A DNA stretch of 64,000 nucleotides from JBOHRN01 sp050732775 (GCA_050732775.1 JBOHRN010000009.1:1-64000); one strand, 5' to 3'; shown: positions 50,107 through 60,006, counted from the stretch's first letter. Made by a program: numbers and translations. The notes: generated by a model not told the origin, from the letters alone.

Positions 50107-51438
50107 TTACGATTCTGAGTTTGCTATCCTTTGTACCACGTGCCTGTACCCCTCCGCGTGCAGGACGCGGATGGGCGCGCCCGCTTCTATCCACGGACCG
50201 TCCGACACCACGTCCAGACGCTCGTCGCCGAAGCGGCCCGAACCCGCGGGTCGCAGGTCGGTGAGGGCCACCCCCTCCCTGCCCACCAACTCCGGGCGGG
50301 CGTCGCTGGAGGCGTAGCCGGATTCGCGGCTGGTGCTCTCGGTCAGAAAGACGCCGCGCGCTCGCCGGTCGGCCGGGAGCCGGCGCGCCAGCTGCCAGCC
50401 GATAAAGGTTACTGCCACCACGGAGACCGCGATCACGGCCGCCGCGGTGGCGAAGTCGGAGGCGGTGGGGAAGCTCCCGATCATGCTCAGGAAGATACTG
50501 GCCACCACCGCGGCGATGCCGAGCACCCCGGCGATACCGAAACCGGGGATCACCAGCGCCTCCAGCAGCAGCAGGAGCACGCCCGCAGCCAACAGGATCA
50601 ACGACTCCCACCCGGCCAGCCCGATGATGTAGTGGCTGCCGAAGAAGGCGCCCAGGAAGGTGATGCCCACCAAGCCCGGTAGCCCGAAGCCCGGGGTCTT
50701 GATCTCGATCAGGAGCCCGAGAAAGCCGAGGGAAAGTAAAAACGGCGCCACCAGCGGGTTGGTGAGGAAGCGCACCAGCCGTTCGGCCCAGTTGGCGCGC
50801 GCTCTCTCCACGGTGGCGCCAGCGGAGCCGATCTCGCCCAGTAGAGCCGCGAAGTCCGCCGTCTCCCGGGCGAATCCGAGGGCCACCGCTTCGCCGGTAC
50901 TCAGCGTGAGTAGCTTGCCCCGCTCGACCACCCCCTCGATCTCGATATCCGGGTCGACCATCGCCTCGGCGACGCGGGGGTCGAGCCCTTGTTCGGCCGC
51001 CAGGGCGCGAAATTCGGAACGCATCACGCTGACCACCTTTTCGGGCGCGGTCTCCCCGCCCCCGGTCACCGGGGTGGCTGCCCCCAGCAGCGAGCCGGGG
51101 CGCATGTAGATACGGTCCGCAGCCAGCGCGATCATGGCACCGGCCGAAAGCGCCCGCCGGTTGACCAGAGCGTACACCGGCACCCCGGCGTCGCGCACCG
51201 CGTCGGTAATCTGCTGGGCCGCGTCGATCCGGCCGCCGGGGGTGTTGATATCCAGAACCACGGCGGCGGCGCCCGCGGCTTCGGCTTCGGAGAGGGCCCG
51301 TTTCACGAAGGGGGCGAGCCCCATCTCTACCGTCCCGTCCACCGGTACCCGGTGTACGGTCTGGGCGGCGAGCGTCGCTACCGGCGCGCCGATGAGGAGA
51401 AGCGCCGCGAGCCGAAGAAGCGACAAGAAAGCGGGCAT
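50107..51438 (-). CDS. nfeD: NfeD-family membrane serine protease
   Basis: The 443-aa protein starts with a signal peptide and has a ClpP/SppA-like protease domain (N-T-P-G-G-R-I-D, then S-A-G-A-M-I-A-L-A-A-D with nucleophile Ser). Four to five transmembrane helices and a C-terminal OB-fold NfeD domain follow. Such long NfeD1b proteins pair with flotillin-like FloA and cleave membrane substrates. It is the first gene of nfeD-floA-anchor protein and has a promoter upstream. Confidence 0.93.
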   Translation of the reverse strand: MPAFLSLLRLAALLLIGAPVATLAAQTVHRVPVDGTVEMGLAPFVKRALSEAEAAGAAAVVLDINTPGGRIDAAQQITDAVRDAGVPVYALVNRRALSAGAMIALAADRIYMRPGSLLGAATPVTGGGETAPEKVVSVMRSEFRALAAEQGLDPRVAEAMVDPDIEIEGVVERGKLLTLSTGEAVALGFARETADFAALLGEIGSAGATVERARANWAERLVRFLTNPLVAPFLLSLGFLGLLIEIKTPGFGLPGLVGITFLGAFFGSHYIIGLAGWESLILLAAGVLLLLLEALVIPGFGIAGVLGIAAVVASIFLSMIGSFPTASDFATAAAVIAVSVVAVTFIGWQLARRLPADRRARGVFLTESTSRESGYASSDARPELVGREGVALTDLRPAGSGRFGDERLDVVSDGPWIEAGAPIRVLHAEGYRHVVQRIANSES

Positions 51439-51463
51439 GGGAGAGCGCTATTGAACCGTCCGC

Positions 51464-51492
51464 AAGGTAGCACCGTAGCTCGCTAGGGGCAA
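51464..51492 (-). promoter_or_regulatory. Promoter of the nfeD-floA operon
   Basis: On the minus strand TTGCCC (51492-51487), a 17-base spacer and TACCTT (51469-51464) precede nfeD by about 25 bases. Both boxes match four of six consensus positions. Confidence 0.45.
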
Positions 51493-51518
51493 TACCGTTT
51501 GGTTCGCTGAGGGCGCTC

Positions 51519-51992
51519 TTATGACGAATGGTCGTGGATGATCTTCCACCCCGCCGCGCTACGCACCAGCAGCAGCGAAAACCACCCGCGCGCGCTCTCC
51601 TCTCCGCTCTCCCGGTCCGCTAGCAGCCAGCGTCCCACCGCCAGGGCGTGGTCCGGCCCCAGCCGGGTGACCTCGACCTCCTCGAAGCGGAGAGTGCTCT
51701 CGGGCGCGCCCGCCCCAAAGTAGGAGCTCCGGTACCTCTCGCGGACCTCCCGTTTGCCCCTGAGCAGCTCTTCCCCGCCCGCGAAGGTGATGCGCTCCGA
51801 GTCGAGGTACGGCTCCAGGAAGCCGTCCAGGTCGCCCCGGTTCCACGCCCCGGCCGAACTCTCCAGCACGGAGACGATCTCGGCGCGGGTGGTGGCGTTA
51901 GCCGGAACGGGGGCGGGCGAAAAGGCCGCGCGCGGCGCGCACCCGGCCCCGGCCAGGAGCCAGGAGAGGGCGATAAGTGGTAAGATTTTCAT
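51519..51992 (-). CDS. Predicted lipoprotein with NTF2/DUF4440-like domain
   Basis: From ATG 51992 (GGAG 8 bases upstream) the 157-aa product has a lipoprotein signal (L-L-A-G-A-G-C). A SnoaL/DUF4440-type fold follows: A-G-A-W-N-R-G-D-L-D-G-F-L, then Y-R-S-S-Y-F-G and R-G-W-F-S-L-L-L-V and W-K-I-I-H-D-H. Similar domains bind small ligands or act as enzymes; the function here is unknown. A longer upstream start exists but lacks signal character. Confidence 0.83.
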   Translation of the reverse strand: MKILPLIALSWLLAGAGCAPRAAFSPAPVPANATTRAEIVSVLESSAGAWNRGDLDGFLEPYLDSERITFAGGEELLRGKREVRERYRSSYFGAGAPESTLRFEEVEVTRLGPDHALAVGRWLLADRESGEESARGWFSLLLVRSAAGWKIIHDHSS

Positions 51993-52093
51993 AGCGTTTC
52001 TCCGTGCCGTAAAGGGTTTGAACATCCGTTTGACAGGGCTCCCGCCGACACCTACTTTCTTGCGCCTCATCCATACAGCGGCCGGCAGCCACC

Positions 52094-52480
52094 GTGAAAA
52101 GCAAGCTCATCTTGATCGTAGACGACGATGCGGACACCCGCGAGGTGTTCTCGCAGTTCCTCGTCCACCACGGGTACCAGGTGGCGACCGCGTTCACCGG
52201 CGAGCAGGCGATGCAAGCTCTTCGCCAAGAGTTGCCCGACCTGGTGGTGATGGACCTAGCCATTCCCTCGGTGGACGGGTGGACGTTGACCACCCTCCTC
52301 AAGGGCGACCAACGAACCCGCCACGTCCCTATAGTAGTGGTGAGCGCGCACGTGGAGAAGGAAGACCGCGCGCGGGCCGAGCGGGCGGGGTGCGACGCCT
52401 TCCTCGGCAAGCCGTGCCGGCCCCAAACCCTCCTCGCCACGGTACAAGGGTTGCTCGAAGCCGGCGGCGCGGGGGGCTGA
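52094..52480 (+). CDS. Single-domain response regulator
   Basis: The 128-aa receiver domain has the acidic pair at D10-D12, phospho-acceptor D54 in V-V-M-D-L-A, switch Ser84 and the conserved Lys106 in F-L-G-K-P. No output domain is attached, so it works in a phosphorelay or by protein contact. No histidine kinase is nearby. It starts at GTG 52094. Confidence 0.9.
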   Translation: MKSKLILIVDDDADTREVFSQFLVHHGYQVATAFTGEQAMQALRQELPDLVVMDLAIPSVDGWTLTTLLKGDQRTRHVPIVVVSAHVEKEDRARAERAGCDAFLGKPCRPQTLLATVQGLLEAGGAGG

Positions 52481-52528
52481 ACGCCGGAGCTCCGGGGAAC
52501 TTCCCTTCACCCGGTTCGCTATCAAGGT

Positions 52529-52543
52529 AGTGTGTGGCACACT
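52529..52543. other. Palindrome AGTGTG-N3-CACACT
   Basis: A perfect 6-bp inverted repeat with a 3-base centre lies 40 bases before the TonB-plug gene. It is followed at 52544-52557 by a second hairpin, CCGGC-N4-GCCGG. It could be an operator or part of a weak terminator of the response regulator gene. Confidence 0.3.
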
Positions 52544-52582
52544 CCGGCGCTAGCCGGATTACTTTTCGCGGAGGGGGGTCCC

Positions 52583-53365
52583 GTGGGCCGATTCCCTACT
52601 CGCGGCGCCTTTCCCCTGCTGCTGGCGGCGCCGTTCCTCTTCTTCTCCGCGCCGCTTTTGGCCCAGGCCGGCGGCGCCGTGCTCGAACTGTACGTCTCCT
52701 CGGCCGAGACCGGCCAGCCCCTGTCCGGCGCCCAGATCACGGTGGAGGGTACCGGCGCGGGCGGCGTCACCGCTAGCGACGGCTGGCTCCGGCTCTCCCG
52801 GCTTCTGCCGGGACCGCGTACCGTTAGGGTCCGCTTTCTCGGCTACGCCTCCGACAGCGCCAATGTCAACTTGTCGGTCAGCCGAGTCTCCCGCGTCGGC
52901 TTCCAGTTGCGGGTCGAGCCGATCCCCCTGCAAACCCTGGAGGTCCGAGCCAGCGCTACCGCGAGCGGCAAGATGGCGGATTTTTTCCGGCGCCGGGAGC
53001 GGGGCTTCGGCTACTTCCTCACCCATGACCAGATCCGCGACATCGACCCCATGCAGGTAAGCGACCTGCTCCGCCGCGTGCCCGGGGTCCGGCTCCGCTG
53101 CGGGGTGGGCGGCTGCCGGCCGGAGATGGGGCGGTTGGGCGGGCGCTACTGCCCCATCCAGTACTACCTGGACGGCATCCCCGCTTACGGGTTGCGGGTT
53201 GACAACCTTTCCGCGCGCGACCTGGAAGGGGTGGAGGTCTATGCGGGCGCGTCGGTGGTCCCGCCCGAGTTCAACCGGGGTACGGCCAACTGCGGAGTGA
53301 TCGTGATCTGGACCATCGACCCCGCGCTGGAGCGCGAGCGCAACCGGCGCAACCGGGGAGGGTAA
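52583..53365 (+). CDS. Secreted carboxypeptidase-regulatory-like plus TonB-plug-domain protein
   Basis: From GTG 52583, with GGAGG upstream, the 260-aa product has a signal peptide. A CarboxypepD_reg-like domain (G-Q-P-L-S-G-A-Q-I-T-V, F-L-G-Y) is followed by a plug-like domain (V-S-D-L-L-R-R-V-P-G-V, Y-Y-L-D-G-I, L-E-G-V-E-V-Y). The TonB-dependent receptor barrel is absent, so this is a stand-alone plug module. Such short proteins are frequent in Gemmatimonadota-like genomes. GTG placement is supported by the ribosome binding site. Confidence 0.8.
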   Translation: MGRFPTRGAFPLLLAAPFLFFSAPLLAQAGGAVLELYVSSAETGQPLSGAQITVEGTGAGGVTASDGWLRLSRLLPGPRTVRVRFLGYASDSANVNLSVSRVSRVGFQLRVEPIPLQTLEVRASATASGKMADFFRRRERGFGYFLTHDQIRDIDPMQVSDLLRRVPGVRLRCGVGGCRPEMGRLGGRYCPIQYYLDGIPAYGLRVDNLSARDLEGVEVYAGASVVPPEFNRGTANCGVIVIWTIDPALERERNRRNRGG

Positions 53366-53372
53366 GGGTCCC

Positions 53373-53984
53373 TCACCCCTTTTCCGCCTCGCCGGCTTCC
53401 CCCGTCGCTGCCAGCGGCCGGAGTCGCGACACGGCGGGCAACGAGACAACGGCCAGCCGCGGGGCGGGCGCGCCGATCAGGAAGCGGCGCGCCCCCTGCC
53501 ACGCTAACCGGCCGAGCGTAGGCCCGAGCGGACGCTCCACCACCCGGCGGGCCCCGGGGCTGGCGTGGATAAAGCGACCGTCACCCACATAGAGGCCCAC
53601 GTGGGTCACCCGGCCGCCGCGGCCGAAGACGAGCACGTCGCCGGGGCTCAGCCGGTCGATATCCCGGGGGATCTCCATGCCCGCCCGGGCCTGCCGCCGA
53701 GAGGTGCGGGGCACGCGCCTCTCGACTCGTTCCATCAGGTAGCGGACCAGGCCGCTGCAGTCGAACCCTTCGCCCGGGCTGGCTCCCCCGAAGCGGTAAC
53801 GGCTGCCGAGTTGGGCGCGGGCCAGGACCACCACCGAGTCCTGGAGCGTGGGGGCGTCCTCGAACGAGACGGTACCTCCCCCGCCTCCCCGCCCCTCGGG
53901 GAGCTGCGCGGTCGCAGCCGGGACCCAAAGCAAAAGGCCGGTACAGGCAGTTACGGTTACCGTATATACTTTGCTACGTGACAT
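53373..53984 (-). CDS. NlpC/P60 family cell-wall peptidase
   Basis: From ATG 53984 the 203-aa product has a signal peptide. The papain-like triad is Cys76 (F-D-C-S-G), His128 (V-T-H-V-G) and His140 (F-I-H-A-S). These enzymes cut peptidoglycan stems between gamma-D-Glu and meso-Dap. The C-terminus is short and basic. It lies downstream of namZ, about 100 bases away, on the same strand. Confidence 0.9.
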   Translation of the reverse strand: MSRSKVYTVTVTACTGLLLWVPAATAQLPEGRGGGGGTVSFEDAPTLQDSVVVLARAQLGSRYRFGGASPGEGFDCSGLVRYLMERVERRVPRTSRRQARAGMEIPRDIDRLSPGDVLVFGRGGRVTHVGLYVGDGRFIHASPGARRVVERPLGPTLGRLAWQGARRFLIGAPAPRLAVVSLPAVSRLRPLAATGEAGEAEKG

Positions 53985-54084
53985 TTTGCCATCCTTGCCG
54001 GTTTTTGTCGAACGGCGCGCATACACCCACCGATCAGGCAAGGTTCCATGACAAGACAAAGGTCCGGTAGATCGCTGACCTTCG

Positions 54085-55275
54085 CTATTGTCGGTAGAGC
54101 AGGCACTCCCGCCGCCGCTCGCGGAACGCCTCCAACTCTCGCTTCCACTCTGCTGGTAACTCGTGCACGGGGCGCCCGTCCAGCAGGGTCTGCCGGAAGA
54201 GGGAAGAACCGGTGAGCAGGTCGATGGCGGGCGGGTCGGAGACGAATTCGTACGGCTCGGTCCGCCAGCCGAAGTTCTCCGGGTCCGTCTGGTACACCGC
54301 CTCCAACACCACCATCCCGAGCAGGAAGGGGGTCAACTTATCCCGCTCCAGGACGTGGACCTCGACCCCGCCGCACAGATGGCCGGCGTGCTTTTCGAAG
54401 GTGGGTATGAATGAGGCGGGCCGGAACGCTACTCCCTCCAACCCCGCCCCGCGCGCCCCCTCTGCGCACCGCCCGGCCAGCCCTCGCGGGTCCAGCCACG
54501 GTGCCCCGGCCAGGTGAAAGGGGCGGGTGGTTCCGCGCCCCTCGGAGACGTTGGTGGCCTCGAAGAGACACATGCCGGGGTAGACGGCCGCGGTCTCCAG
54601 CGTCGGTATGTTGGGGGAGGGGTACACCCAGGGGAGTCCGGTCTGGTCGAACCAGGAGTCGCGCCGCCACCCCCGGCAGGGGATCACCTCGACCTCGCAC
54701 TCCACGCCGCAGTGGCGGGTAAAGTAGAGCGCCAGCTCCCCCGCCGTCATACCGTGGCGGACCGCCAGCGGAAAAGCGCCCACGAAGCTCTGGTAGCCGG
54801 GGTGGACCAAAGGACCCTCGGTGGCCGTGCCCCCTAGCGGGTTGGGGCGGTCGAGCACCACCACCCGGGTGCCCGTCCGGCCCGCCACTTCCATCAGGTA
54901 GCCAAGGGTCGCCTGGTAGGTGTAGTAGCGGGCGCCGATGTCCTGGATGTCGAAGAAGACCGTGTCAAGGTCTTCCAGGGTTTCGGGGGCCGGGTGAAGC
55001 GACTCTTCCGAGTCGCCGTAGAGGGAGACGGTGGGGAGACCGGTGACCGCATCCGGCTGCTCGTCCACGCCCTCCATCATCTGGACTGCGGCGCGCGTCC
55101 CGTGCTCTGGCCCGAATAGCCGCACCAGGTCGAAACCGGCTTCCGGCAGCAGCTCCGCGGCGTGTCGCAACCGGCGGTCCACGGCGGTGTGGTTACAACA
55201 GAGGCCGGCCCGGGCGCCCGCAAACTCCCCGGTCTTCTCGCCCAGGAGCACTTCGAGCCCGGGTACGACGCTCAC
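54085..55275 (-). CDS. namZ: Exo-beta-N-acetylmuramidase NamZ (DUF1343)
   Basis: The 396-aa protein matches DUF1343: F-G-P-E-H-G-T-R near residue 54, F-D-I-Q-D-I-G-A-R-Y-Y-T-Y-Q near 109, S-P-N-I-P-T-L and N-V-S-E-G-R-G-T. NamZ releases MurNAc from the non-reducing end of peptidoglycan fragments. No signal peptide is evident, suggesting cytosolic recycling or an atypical exit. It starts 3 bases after pdhC, an unexpected partner. Confidence 0.88.
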   Translation of the reverse strand: MSVVPGLEVLLGEKTGEFAGARAGLCCNHTAVDRRLRHAAELLPEAGFDLVRLFGPEHGTRAAVQMMEGVDEQPDAVTGLPTVSLYGDSEESLHPAPETLEDLDTVFFDIQDIGARYYTYQATLGYLMEVAGRTGTRVVVLDRPNPLGGTATEGPLVHPGYQSFVGAFPLAVRHGMTAGELALYFTRHCGVECEVEVIPCRGWRRDSWFDQTGLPWVYPSPNIPTLETAAVYPGMCLFEATNVSEGRGTTRPFHLAGAPWLDPRGLAGRCAEGARGAGLEGVAFRPASFIPTFEKHAGHLCGGVEVHVLERDKLTPFLLGMVVLEAVYQTDPENFGWRTEPYEFVSDPPAIDLLTGSSLFRQTLLDGRPVHELPAEWKRELEAFRERRRECLLYRQ

Positions 55276-55278
55276 GTG

Positions 55279-56592
55279 CTAAGCTAACATCATCATAGGG
55301 TCTTCCAGGTTGCGCACCAGGGTTTGCAGGAAGCGGGCGCCGGTGGCCCCGTCGACCACCCGGTGGTCGCACGAGAGGGTGATCCTCATGCGCTGCCGCA
55401 CCACCGCTTCCCCGCCCCGGGCCACCACCCGGTCGGCCACCGCCCCTACCGCCAGGATGGCGGCCTCGGGCGGGTTGATGACCGCGGTGAACTCTTCTAT
55501 GCCGAACATCCCCAGGTTGGAGACCGAGAAGGTGGCGCCCGTGTACTCTTCCGGCTTGAGCTTCTTGTCGCGGGCGCGCCCGGCCAGCTCGACCACCTCG
55601 GCCGCGATCTCACCGATCCCCTTGCGGTCGGCGTCGCGCACCACCGGGGTTATGAGCCCCTCTTCCACCGCCACGGCGACGCCTATGTGAACGCCTGTAA
55701 ACCGGCGGATCGCCTCCCCCCTCCAACTCGCGTTCACCATGGGGTGCTTGCGGAGCGCCGCGGCCACCGCCTTGAGGATGAGGTCGTTGACCGAAACCCT
55801 GCCTCCCTCGTCCTGCAACTCTTGATTGAGCCGTTCGCGCAGCGCCATCGCCTCGCCCATGTCGACCTCGCGGGTGAGGAAGAAGTGGGGAACGGGGCCG
55901 ATGGACTGGGCCAGCCGCTTGGCGATGGTCTTGCGCATCTGGGAGAGGGGAAGGTCGCGGTACTGCTCCTCACCCTCCGCGCGCGCGGGGACCCCTGCTT
56001 CCGCCGCGGCGGGCGGGCCCTCTTCGAGGGCGGCCTCGACGTCGCGCTTGACCACCCGGCCACCCGGCCCGGAGCCCTCGAGGGAGCCGAGCTCGAGCCC
56101 CGCCTCTTGGGCCAGCTTGCGGGCCAGGGGAGACGCCTTGACCCGGCCGCCCGGCTCCTTTTCGTCGCCGGGCGGTTCGGGCTCTTCCTCCTCTTCGGGT
56201 GCTTCTTCTACCTCTTCCTTCTCGGCCCCTTCTGCTTCCTTTTTCTCCTCTTTTTCCTCGGGCTCTTCCTGTTCCTCCGGCTCCTCTTTGCCCTCTTCCG
56301 ATTTACCCTCTTCCGGGGCCGCGCCCTCGCCGGCCAGTTCGGAGACATCTTCGTCCTCGGCCGCGATCACGCCGATCACCGCGCCCACCGCGGCGGTCTC
56401 GCCCTCGCCGATGAGCCGCTTGCGGAGCACGCCCGCCCCCCGCGCGGCCAGCTCCATGGTGGCCTTGTCGGTTTCGACCTCGGCGAGGACGTCGCCCTCG
56501 GCGACTTCGTCGCCCTCACTCTTGAGCCAGGATACCAGCGTGCCCTCCTCCATGGTGGGGGAGAGGGCTTCCATGTAGACTTTTGTCGCCAT
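55279..56592 (-). CDS. pdhC: Pyruvate dehydrogenase E2 (dihydrolipoamide acetyltransferase)
   Basis: The 437-aa protein has one lipoyl domain with Lys43 in E-T-D-K-A and a 59-residue acidic linker (91-149). A peripheral-subunit-binding domain follows (A-S-P-L-A-R-K-L-A). The catalytic domain ends with the active-site D-H-R-V-V-D-G. It transfers acetyl from lipoate to CoA. The linker is Glu/Lys/Pro-rich instead of the common Ala/Pro type. ATG 56592 is the lipoyl start; longer frames upstream are rejected. Confidence 0.94.
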   Translation of the reverse strand: MATKVYMEALSPTMEEGTLVSWLKSEGDEVAEGDVLAEVETDKATMELAARGAGVLRKRLIGEGETAAVGAVIGVIAAEDEDVSELAGEGAAPEEGKSEEGKEEPEEQEEPEEKEEKKEAEGAEKEEVEEAPEEEEEPEPPGDEKEPGGRVKASPLARKLAQEAGLELGSLEGSGPGGRVVKRDVEAALEEGPPAAAEAGVPARAEGEEQYRDLPLSQMRKTIAKRLAQSIGPVPHFFLTREVDMGEAMALRERLNQELQDEGGRVSVNDLILKAVAAALRKHPMVNASWRGEAIRRFTGVHIGVAVAVEEGLITPVVRDADRKGIGEIAAEVVELAGRARDKKLKPEEYTGATFSVSNLGMFGIEEFTAVINPPEAAILAVGAVADRVVARGGEAVVRQRMRITLSCDHRVVDGATGARFLQTLVRNLEDPMMMLA

Positions 56593-56609
56593 AATCGTTT
56601 CTTGGCGTG

Positions 56610-57599
56610 TTACCGGCCGTTCCGGTAGAGCACTTGGTTCACCTTTTCGACCACCAGTTCGGGGCTGGGCTTGGCCAGCTTTTCCAGCCCCTTGGCGTAA
56701 GGCATAGGCACGTCGGCCTGGGTGACCCGCAGCACGGGCGCGTCCAACTGGTCGAAGGCCTCTTCCTGGATGATCGCCGCCAAAGTGGCGGTAACGCCGC
56801 CGAACGGCCACCCCTCCTCCAGGAGCACCACCCGGTTGGTCTTGGCCACCGTCTCGAGGACGGCGTCGACGTCGAGAGGCCGCAGCGAGCGGAGGTCGAG
56901 AACCTCGGCATCGACCCCGTCCCGGGACAGCGTTTGGGCGGCTTGCAGGGCAATGTGAATCATCTTCCCGTGGGTGATGATAGAGACGTCCGAACCCTTC
57001 CGCTTGAGCTCGGCGACGCCGAGCGGGATCACGTGATCGTCGCCCTCGGGGACTTCTCCCTTGAGGTTGTAGAGCATCTCGCCCTCGAAAAAGCAGACCG
57101 GGTCGTCGTCCCGGATGGCGGCTTTGAGGAGCCCCTTCGCGTCGGCGGGGGTTCCCGGCACCGCCACCTTGAGGCCGGGAAAGTGAGCGTTACTCGCCTC
57201 TAGCGCCTGGGAGTGCTGGGCCGAGAGTTGCAGTGCGGCGCCGCTGGGGCCGCGGAAGGTGACGGGGATGTGGAACTGGCCGCCGGTCATGGAGAGCATC
57301 TTGGCGGCCGAGTTGAAGAGCTGGTCGTAGGCGAGGATGGCGAAGTTCCAGGTCATGAACTCGATCACGGGTCGGAGCCCCACCATCGCCGCCCCCACCC
57401 CCAGCCCGGCGAAGCTGAGTTCGGTGATGGGGGTGTCCACCACCCGCCGCTCGCCGAAGCGGTCCAGGAGCCCCTTGGAGACCTTGTAGGCGCCGTTGTA
57501 CACGCCGACCTCCTCGCCCATGAGGAAGACGTCGGGGTCTCTCTCCATCTCCTCGGCGAGGGCCTGGTTGAGGGCCTCCCGGTAGGTGATTTCGGGCAT
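56610..57599 (-). CDS. pdhB: Pyruvate dehydrogenase E1 beta subunit
   Basis: The 329-aa protein has the transketolase pyrimidine-binding domain (L-M-G-E-E-V-G-V-Y-N-G-A-Y-K) with the catalytic Glu, plus R-V-V-D-T-P-I-T-E and a C-terminal domain. With PdhA it decarboxylates pyruvate using thiamine diphosphate. It sits between pdhA and pdhC with gaps of 33 and 17 bases. Confidence 0.95.
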   Translation of the reverse strand: MPEITYREALNQALAEEMERDPDVFLMGEEVGVYNGAYKVSKGLLDRFGERRVVDTPITELSFAGLGVGAAMVGLRPVIEFMTWNFAILAYDQLFNSAAKMLSMTGGQFHIPVTFRGPSGAALQLSAQHSQALEASNAHFPGLKVAVPGTPADAKGLLKAAIRDDDPVCFFEGEMLYNLKGEVPEGDDHVIPLGVAELKRKGSDVSIITHGKMIHIALQAAQTLSRDGVDAEVLDLRSLRPLDVDAVLETVAKTNRVVLLEEGWPFGGVTATLAAIIQEEAFDQLDAPVLRVTQADVPMPYAKGLEKLAKPSPELVVEKVNQVLYRNGR

Positions 57600-57632
57600 G
57601 GGCTTAGCGGGGAGCGTGACGGGGAGCTCGGC

Positions 57633-58844
57633 TCACCGCTCCCTACCGTCGAGGAAGAGCCGGCCGTTGACCTCGCTGTTCCGGTACACGTCCTGCCAGA
57701 GCGAATCCGGTTCGGGGTCTGGCTGCTCCTCGGCCCAGTCAAACGCTTCCTGGGCGAGCTCCTTGACCTCTTGGTCCAGCTTTTCGAGTTCGTCCTGGGA
57801 GAGCAATCCGGCTTCGTCGAGTACGTCGGCGAAGGCGCGGATGGGGTCCTTTTCCTTTTCACGCTCGACGTCTTCCTTGGTCCGGTAAACCCCCGAGACC
57901 GGGTCCGACATGGAGTGCCCCACGTAGCGGTAGGTACGCGCCTCGATGAGCGTGGGGCCGCTGCCCGAGCGGGCGCGCTCCACCGCCTGCTTGATTACCC
58001 GGTGCACGTCGAGCACGTCCATGCCGTCGGCGATGGCCGAAGGCATGGCGTAGGCGCTCGCCTTCTGGGAGATGTCGTAGAGAGAAGACGCCCGCTCCCA
58101 CGCCGTGCCCATGCCGAAGCGGTTGTTCTCGACCACGAAGACGACGGGGAGCTCCCAGAGCGCGGCCATGTTGAGCGACTCGTGAAAGGCCCCCTGGTTG
58201 ACCGCCGCCTCGCCCATGTAGACCTGGATGACGCGCTCCTCCTGGCGGTACTTGATGGCCCACGCCACACCCAGCGCCAGGGGGATCTGACCCCCCACGA
58301 TGCCGTGCCCGCCCAGGTAGTTCTTCCCCTTGTCGAACATATGCATGGAGCCCCCCTTGCCCCGCGAGCAGCCGGCCTCTTTTCCGAACAGCTCGGCCAT
58401 CACCACCTTCGGGTCTATACCCACCAGCAGGGCGTGGACGTGTTCCCGGTACGCGGTCATCAGGTAGTCGTCTTCGGTCTGGGCGTAGACTCCGCCCGCG
58501 GCGACCGCCTCTTGGCCGATGTAGAGGTGGCAAAAACCGCCGATCTTGCCCAAGGCGTACGCCTCGGCCGCCTTCTCCTCGAAGCGGCGGCCCAGGAGCA
58601 TGTCGTGCATGATGGCGCGCAGCTTTTTCTCGCCGAGACCCTGCAGCCGCTCCTCCAGCGAAAGGTCGGGCTTGCTGGCCCGTTCCCAGTGGACGTCGCG
58701 CTCCGGGGCCGGCTGCGACCGCTCCTCACTCTCGGAGTCCGGGGTCTCGCCGGCCGCCCCTTTCGGCTCGCTGGGCGGCGCCCCCGGCGCGGACTCCTTC
58801 TCCCGCTTCCGCTTGCGTCTTTTGGTACCGCTCTCGGGCGTCAT
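57633..58844 (-). CDS. pdhA: Pyruvate dehydrogenase E1 alpha subunit
   Basis: The 403-aa thiamine-diphosphate subunit has G-G-H-G-I-V-G-G-Q, then the cofactor loop [14 protein letters not shown], and the phosphorylation-loop-like [12 protein letters not shown] basic N-terminal extension of about 60 residues precedes the core. It overlaps lipA by 4 bases. Confidence 0.95.
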   Translation of the reverse strand: MTPESGTKRRKRKREKESAPGAPPSEPKGAAGETPDSESEERSQPAPERDVHWERASKPDLSLEERLQGLGEKKLRAIMHDMLLGRRFEEKAAEAYALGKIGGFCHLYIGQEAVAAGGVYAQTEDDYLMTAYREHVHALLVGIDPKVVMAELFGKEAGCSRGKGGSMHMFDKGKNYLGGHGIVGGQIPLALGVAWAIKYRQEERVIQVYMGEAAVNQGAFHESLNMAALWELPVVFVVENNRFGMGTAWERASSLYDISQKASAYAMPSAIADGMDVLDVHRVIKQAVERARSGSGPTLIEARTYRYVGHSMSDPVSGVYRTKEDVEREKEKDPIRAFADVLDEAGLLSQDELEKLDQEVKELAQEAFDWAEEQPDPEPDSLWQDVYRNSEVNGRLFLDGRER

Positions 58845-59965
58845 AAACTCCCCAGCTGTACCAGTTTGCTTTGAGCCGCCGGAGAGCTCGCCGCGATCTC
58901 GGCCCGTCTCCTGGCCTCCACCTCGTCGATCACCACCTCGCCGTCAACGTCGGCTTCAAGGATTTCGGTGAGCGTACCGGGCCCGCCCGCCACCGTCTCG
59001 CGCGCCTGCTCCTTGGCGTGGTAGCTGGAGCGGACCAGCGGGCCAGACTCGACGTGCCGGTAGCCGAGCTCCCCCTCCCCTACCTCCTTCCAGCGGTGGA
59101 ACTCGTCGGGCGTGACCCACCTGTCCAGGGGGATGTGGTGCTCCGAGGGGCGCAGATACTGGCCCAGCGTGAGGATGTCGACCGCGGCTTCGCGCAGCTC
59201 CTTCATGGTTTGGTGGATTTCATCGGCGCTCTCGCCCATGCCCAGGATAACGGCGCTCTTGGTGAGCATCCCGGGGTCCAGCCGCTTGACCGCGCCGAGC
59301 AGGGAGATGCTCCGCCAGTAGCGGCCCCCGGGGCGCACCCAGCGCATGAGCCGCTCCACCGTATCCAGGTTGTGGGCGAGGATCTCGGGCTTGGCCTCGA
59401 CCACGGTCCGGAGCGCCTCTTCGTTGCCTTTGAAGTCGGGGATCAGGACCTCGACCGTGCAGCCGGGCACCCGCGCGTGGATCTGGCGGATGGTCTCGGC
59501 GTAGATGGAGGCGCCGCCGTCTTTCAGTTCGTCTCGGTTAACGGATGTTATCACGGCGTGCTCGAGCCCCATAGCCGCCACCGAAGCAGTTACCCGGCGG
59601 GGCTCGTCGCGGTCCAAACCGGCGGGCATGCCGTGCGCCACCGCGCAGTACTTGCACGCGCGGGTACACACGTCGCCCAAGATCATAAAGGTGGCGGTGC
59701 CGCTCTCCCAGCACTCGCCGATGTTAGGACAGTGCGCCTCCTCGCACACGGTGTGGAGCCGCTGCCCGCGGATTAGCTTCTGCAGCCGTAGGTAGTTGAC
59801 TCCTCCCGGGGCGCGTACCTTGAGCCACTCGGGCTTGCGGGCGCCGAGAGGCAACCCCTCCCTCCCGCTGGTGAGGTGGAGATCGGGGCGCCCCTTGCTC
59901 TTGACCACGCCCGTGTCCTTGCCGGCCGGTGCGTAGCCGTAGCTCTGCTTTGAAGTCGTCTGCAT
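58841..59965 (-). CDS. lipA: Lipoyl synthase
   Basis: The 374-aa radical SAM enzyme has the auxiliary cluster motif [12 protein letters not shown], radical SAM motif C-T-R-A-C-K-Y-C and terminal R-S-S-Y-H-A. It inserts sulfur into octanoyl groups to make the lipoyl arm used by PdhC, consistent with its place in the operon. ATG 59965 or GTG 59971 are the best starts because the predicted transcript begins near 60000. No lipB is seen. Confidence 0.95.
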   Translation of the reverse strand: MQTTSKQSYGYAPAGKDTGVVKSKGRPDLHLTSGREGLPLGARKPEWLKVRAPGGVNYLRLQKLIRGQRLHTVCEEAHCPNIGECWESGTATFMILGDVCTRACKYCAVAHGMPAGLDRDEPRRVTASVAAMGLEHAVITSVNRDELKDGGASIYAETIRQIHARVPGCTVEVLIPDFKGNEEALRTVVEAKPEILAHNLDTVERLMRWVRPGGRYWRSISLLGAVKRLDPGMLTKSAVILGMGESADEIHQTMKELREAAVDILTLGQYLRPSEHHIPLDRWVTPDEFHRWKEVGEGELGYRHVESGPLVRSSYHAKEQARETVAGGPGTLTEILEADVDGEVVIDEVEARRRAEIAASSPAAQSKLVQLGSL

Positions 59966-60006
59966 CTTCACCGCCGCTCCCCGGGGTCTCTCGCGGTCAA
60001 CCAACC

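Noticed and set aside
53949..53990. TCGACA-17-CAAAAT promoter before the NlpC/P60 gene
   Set aside because: The -10 would overlap the start codon, so it cannot drive the gene.
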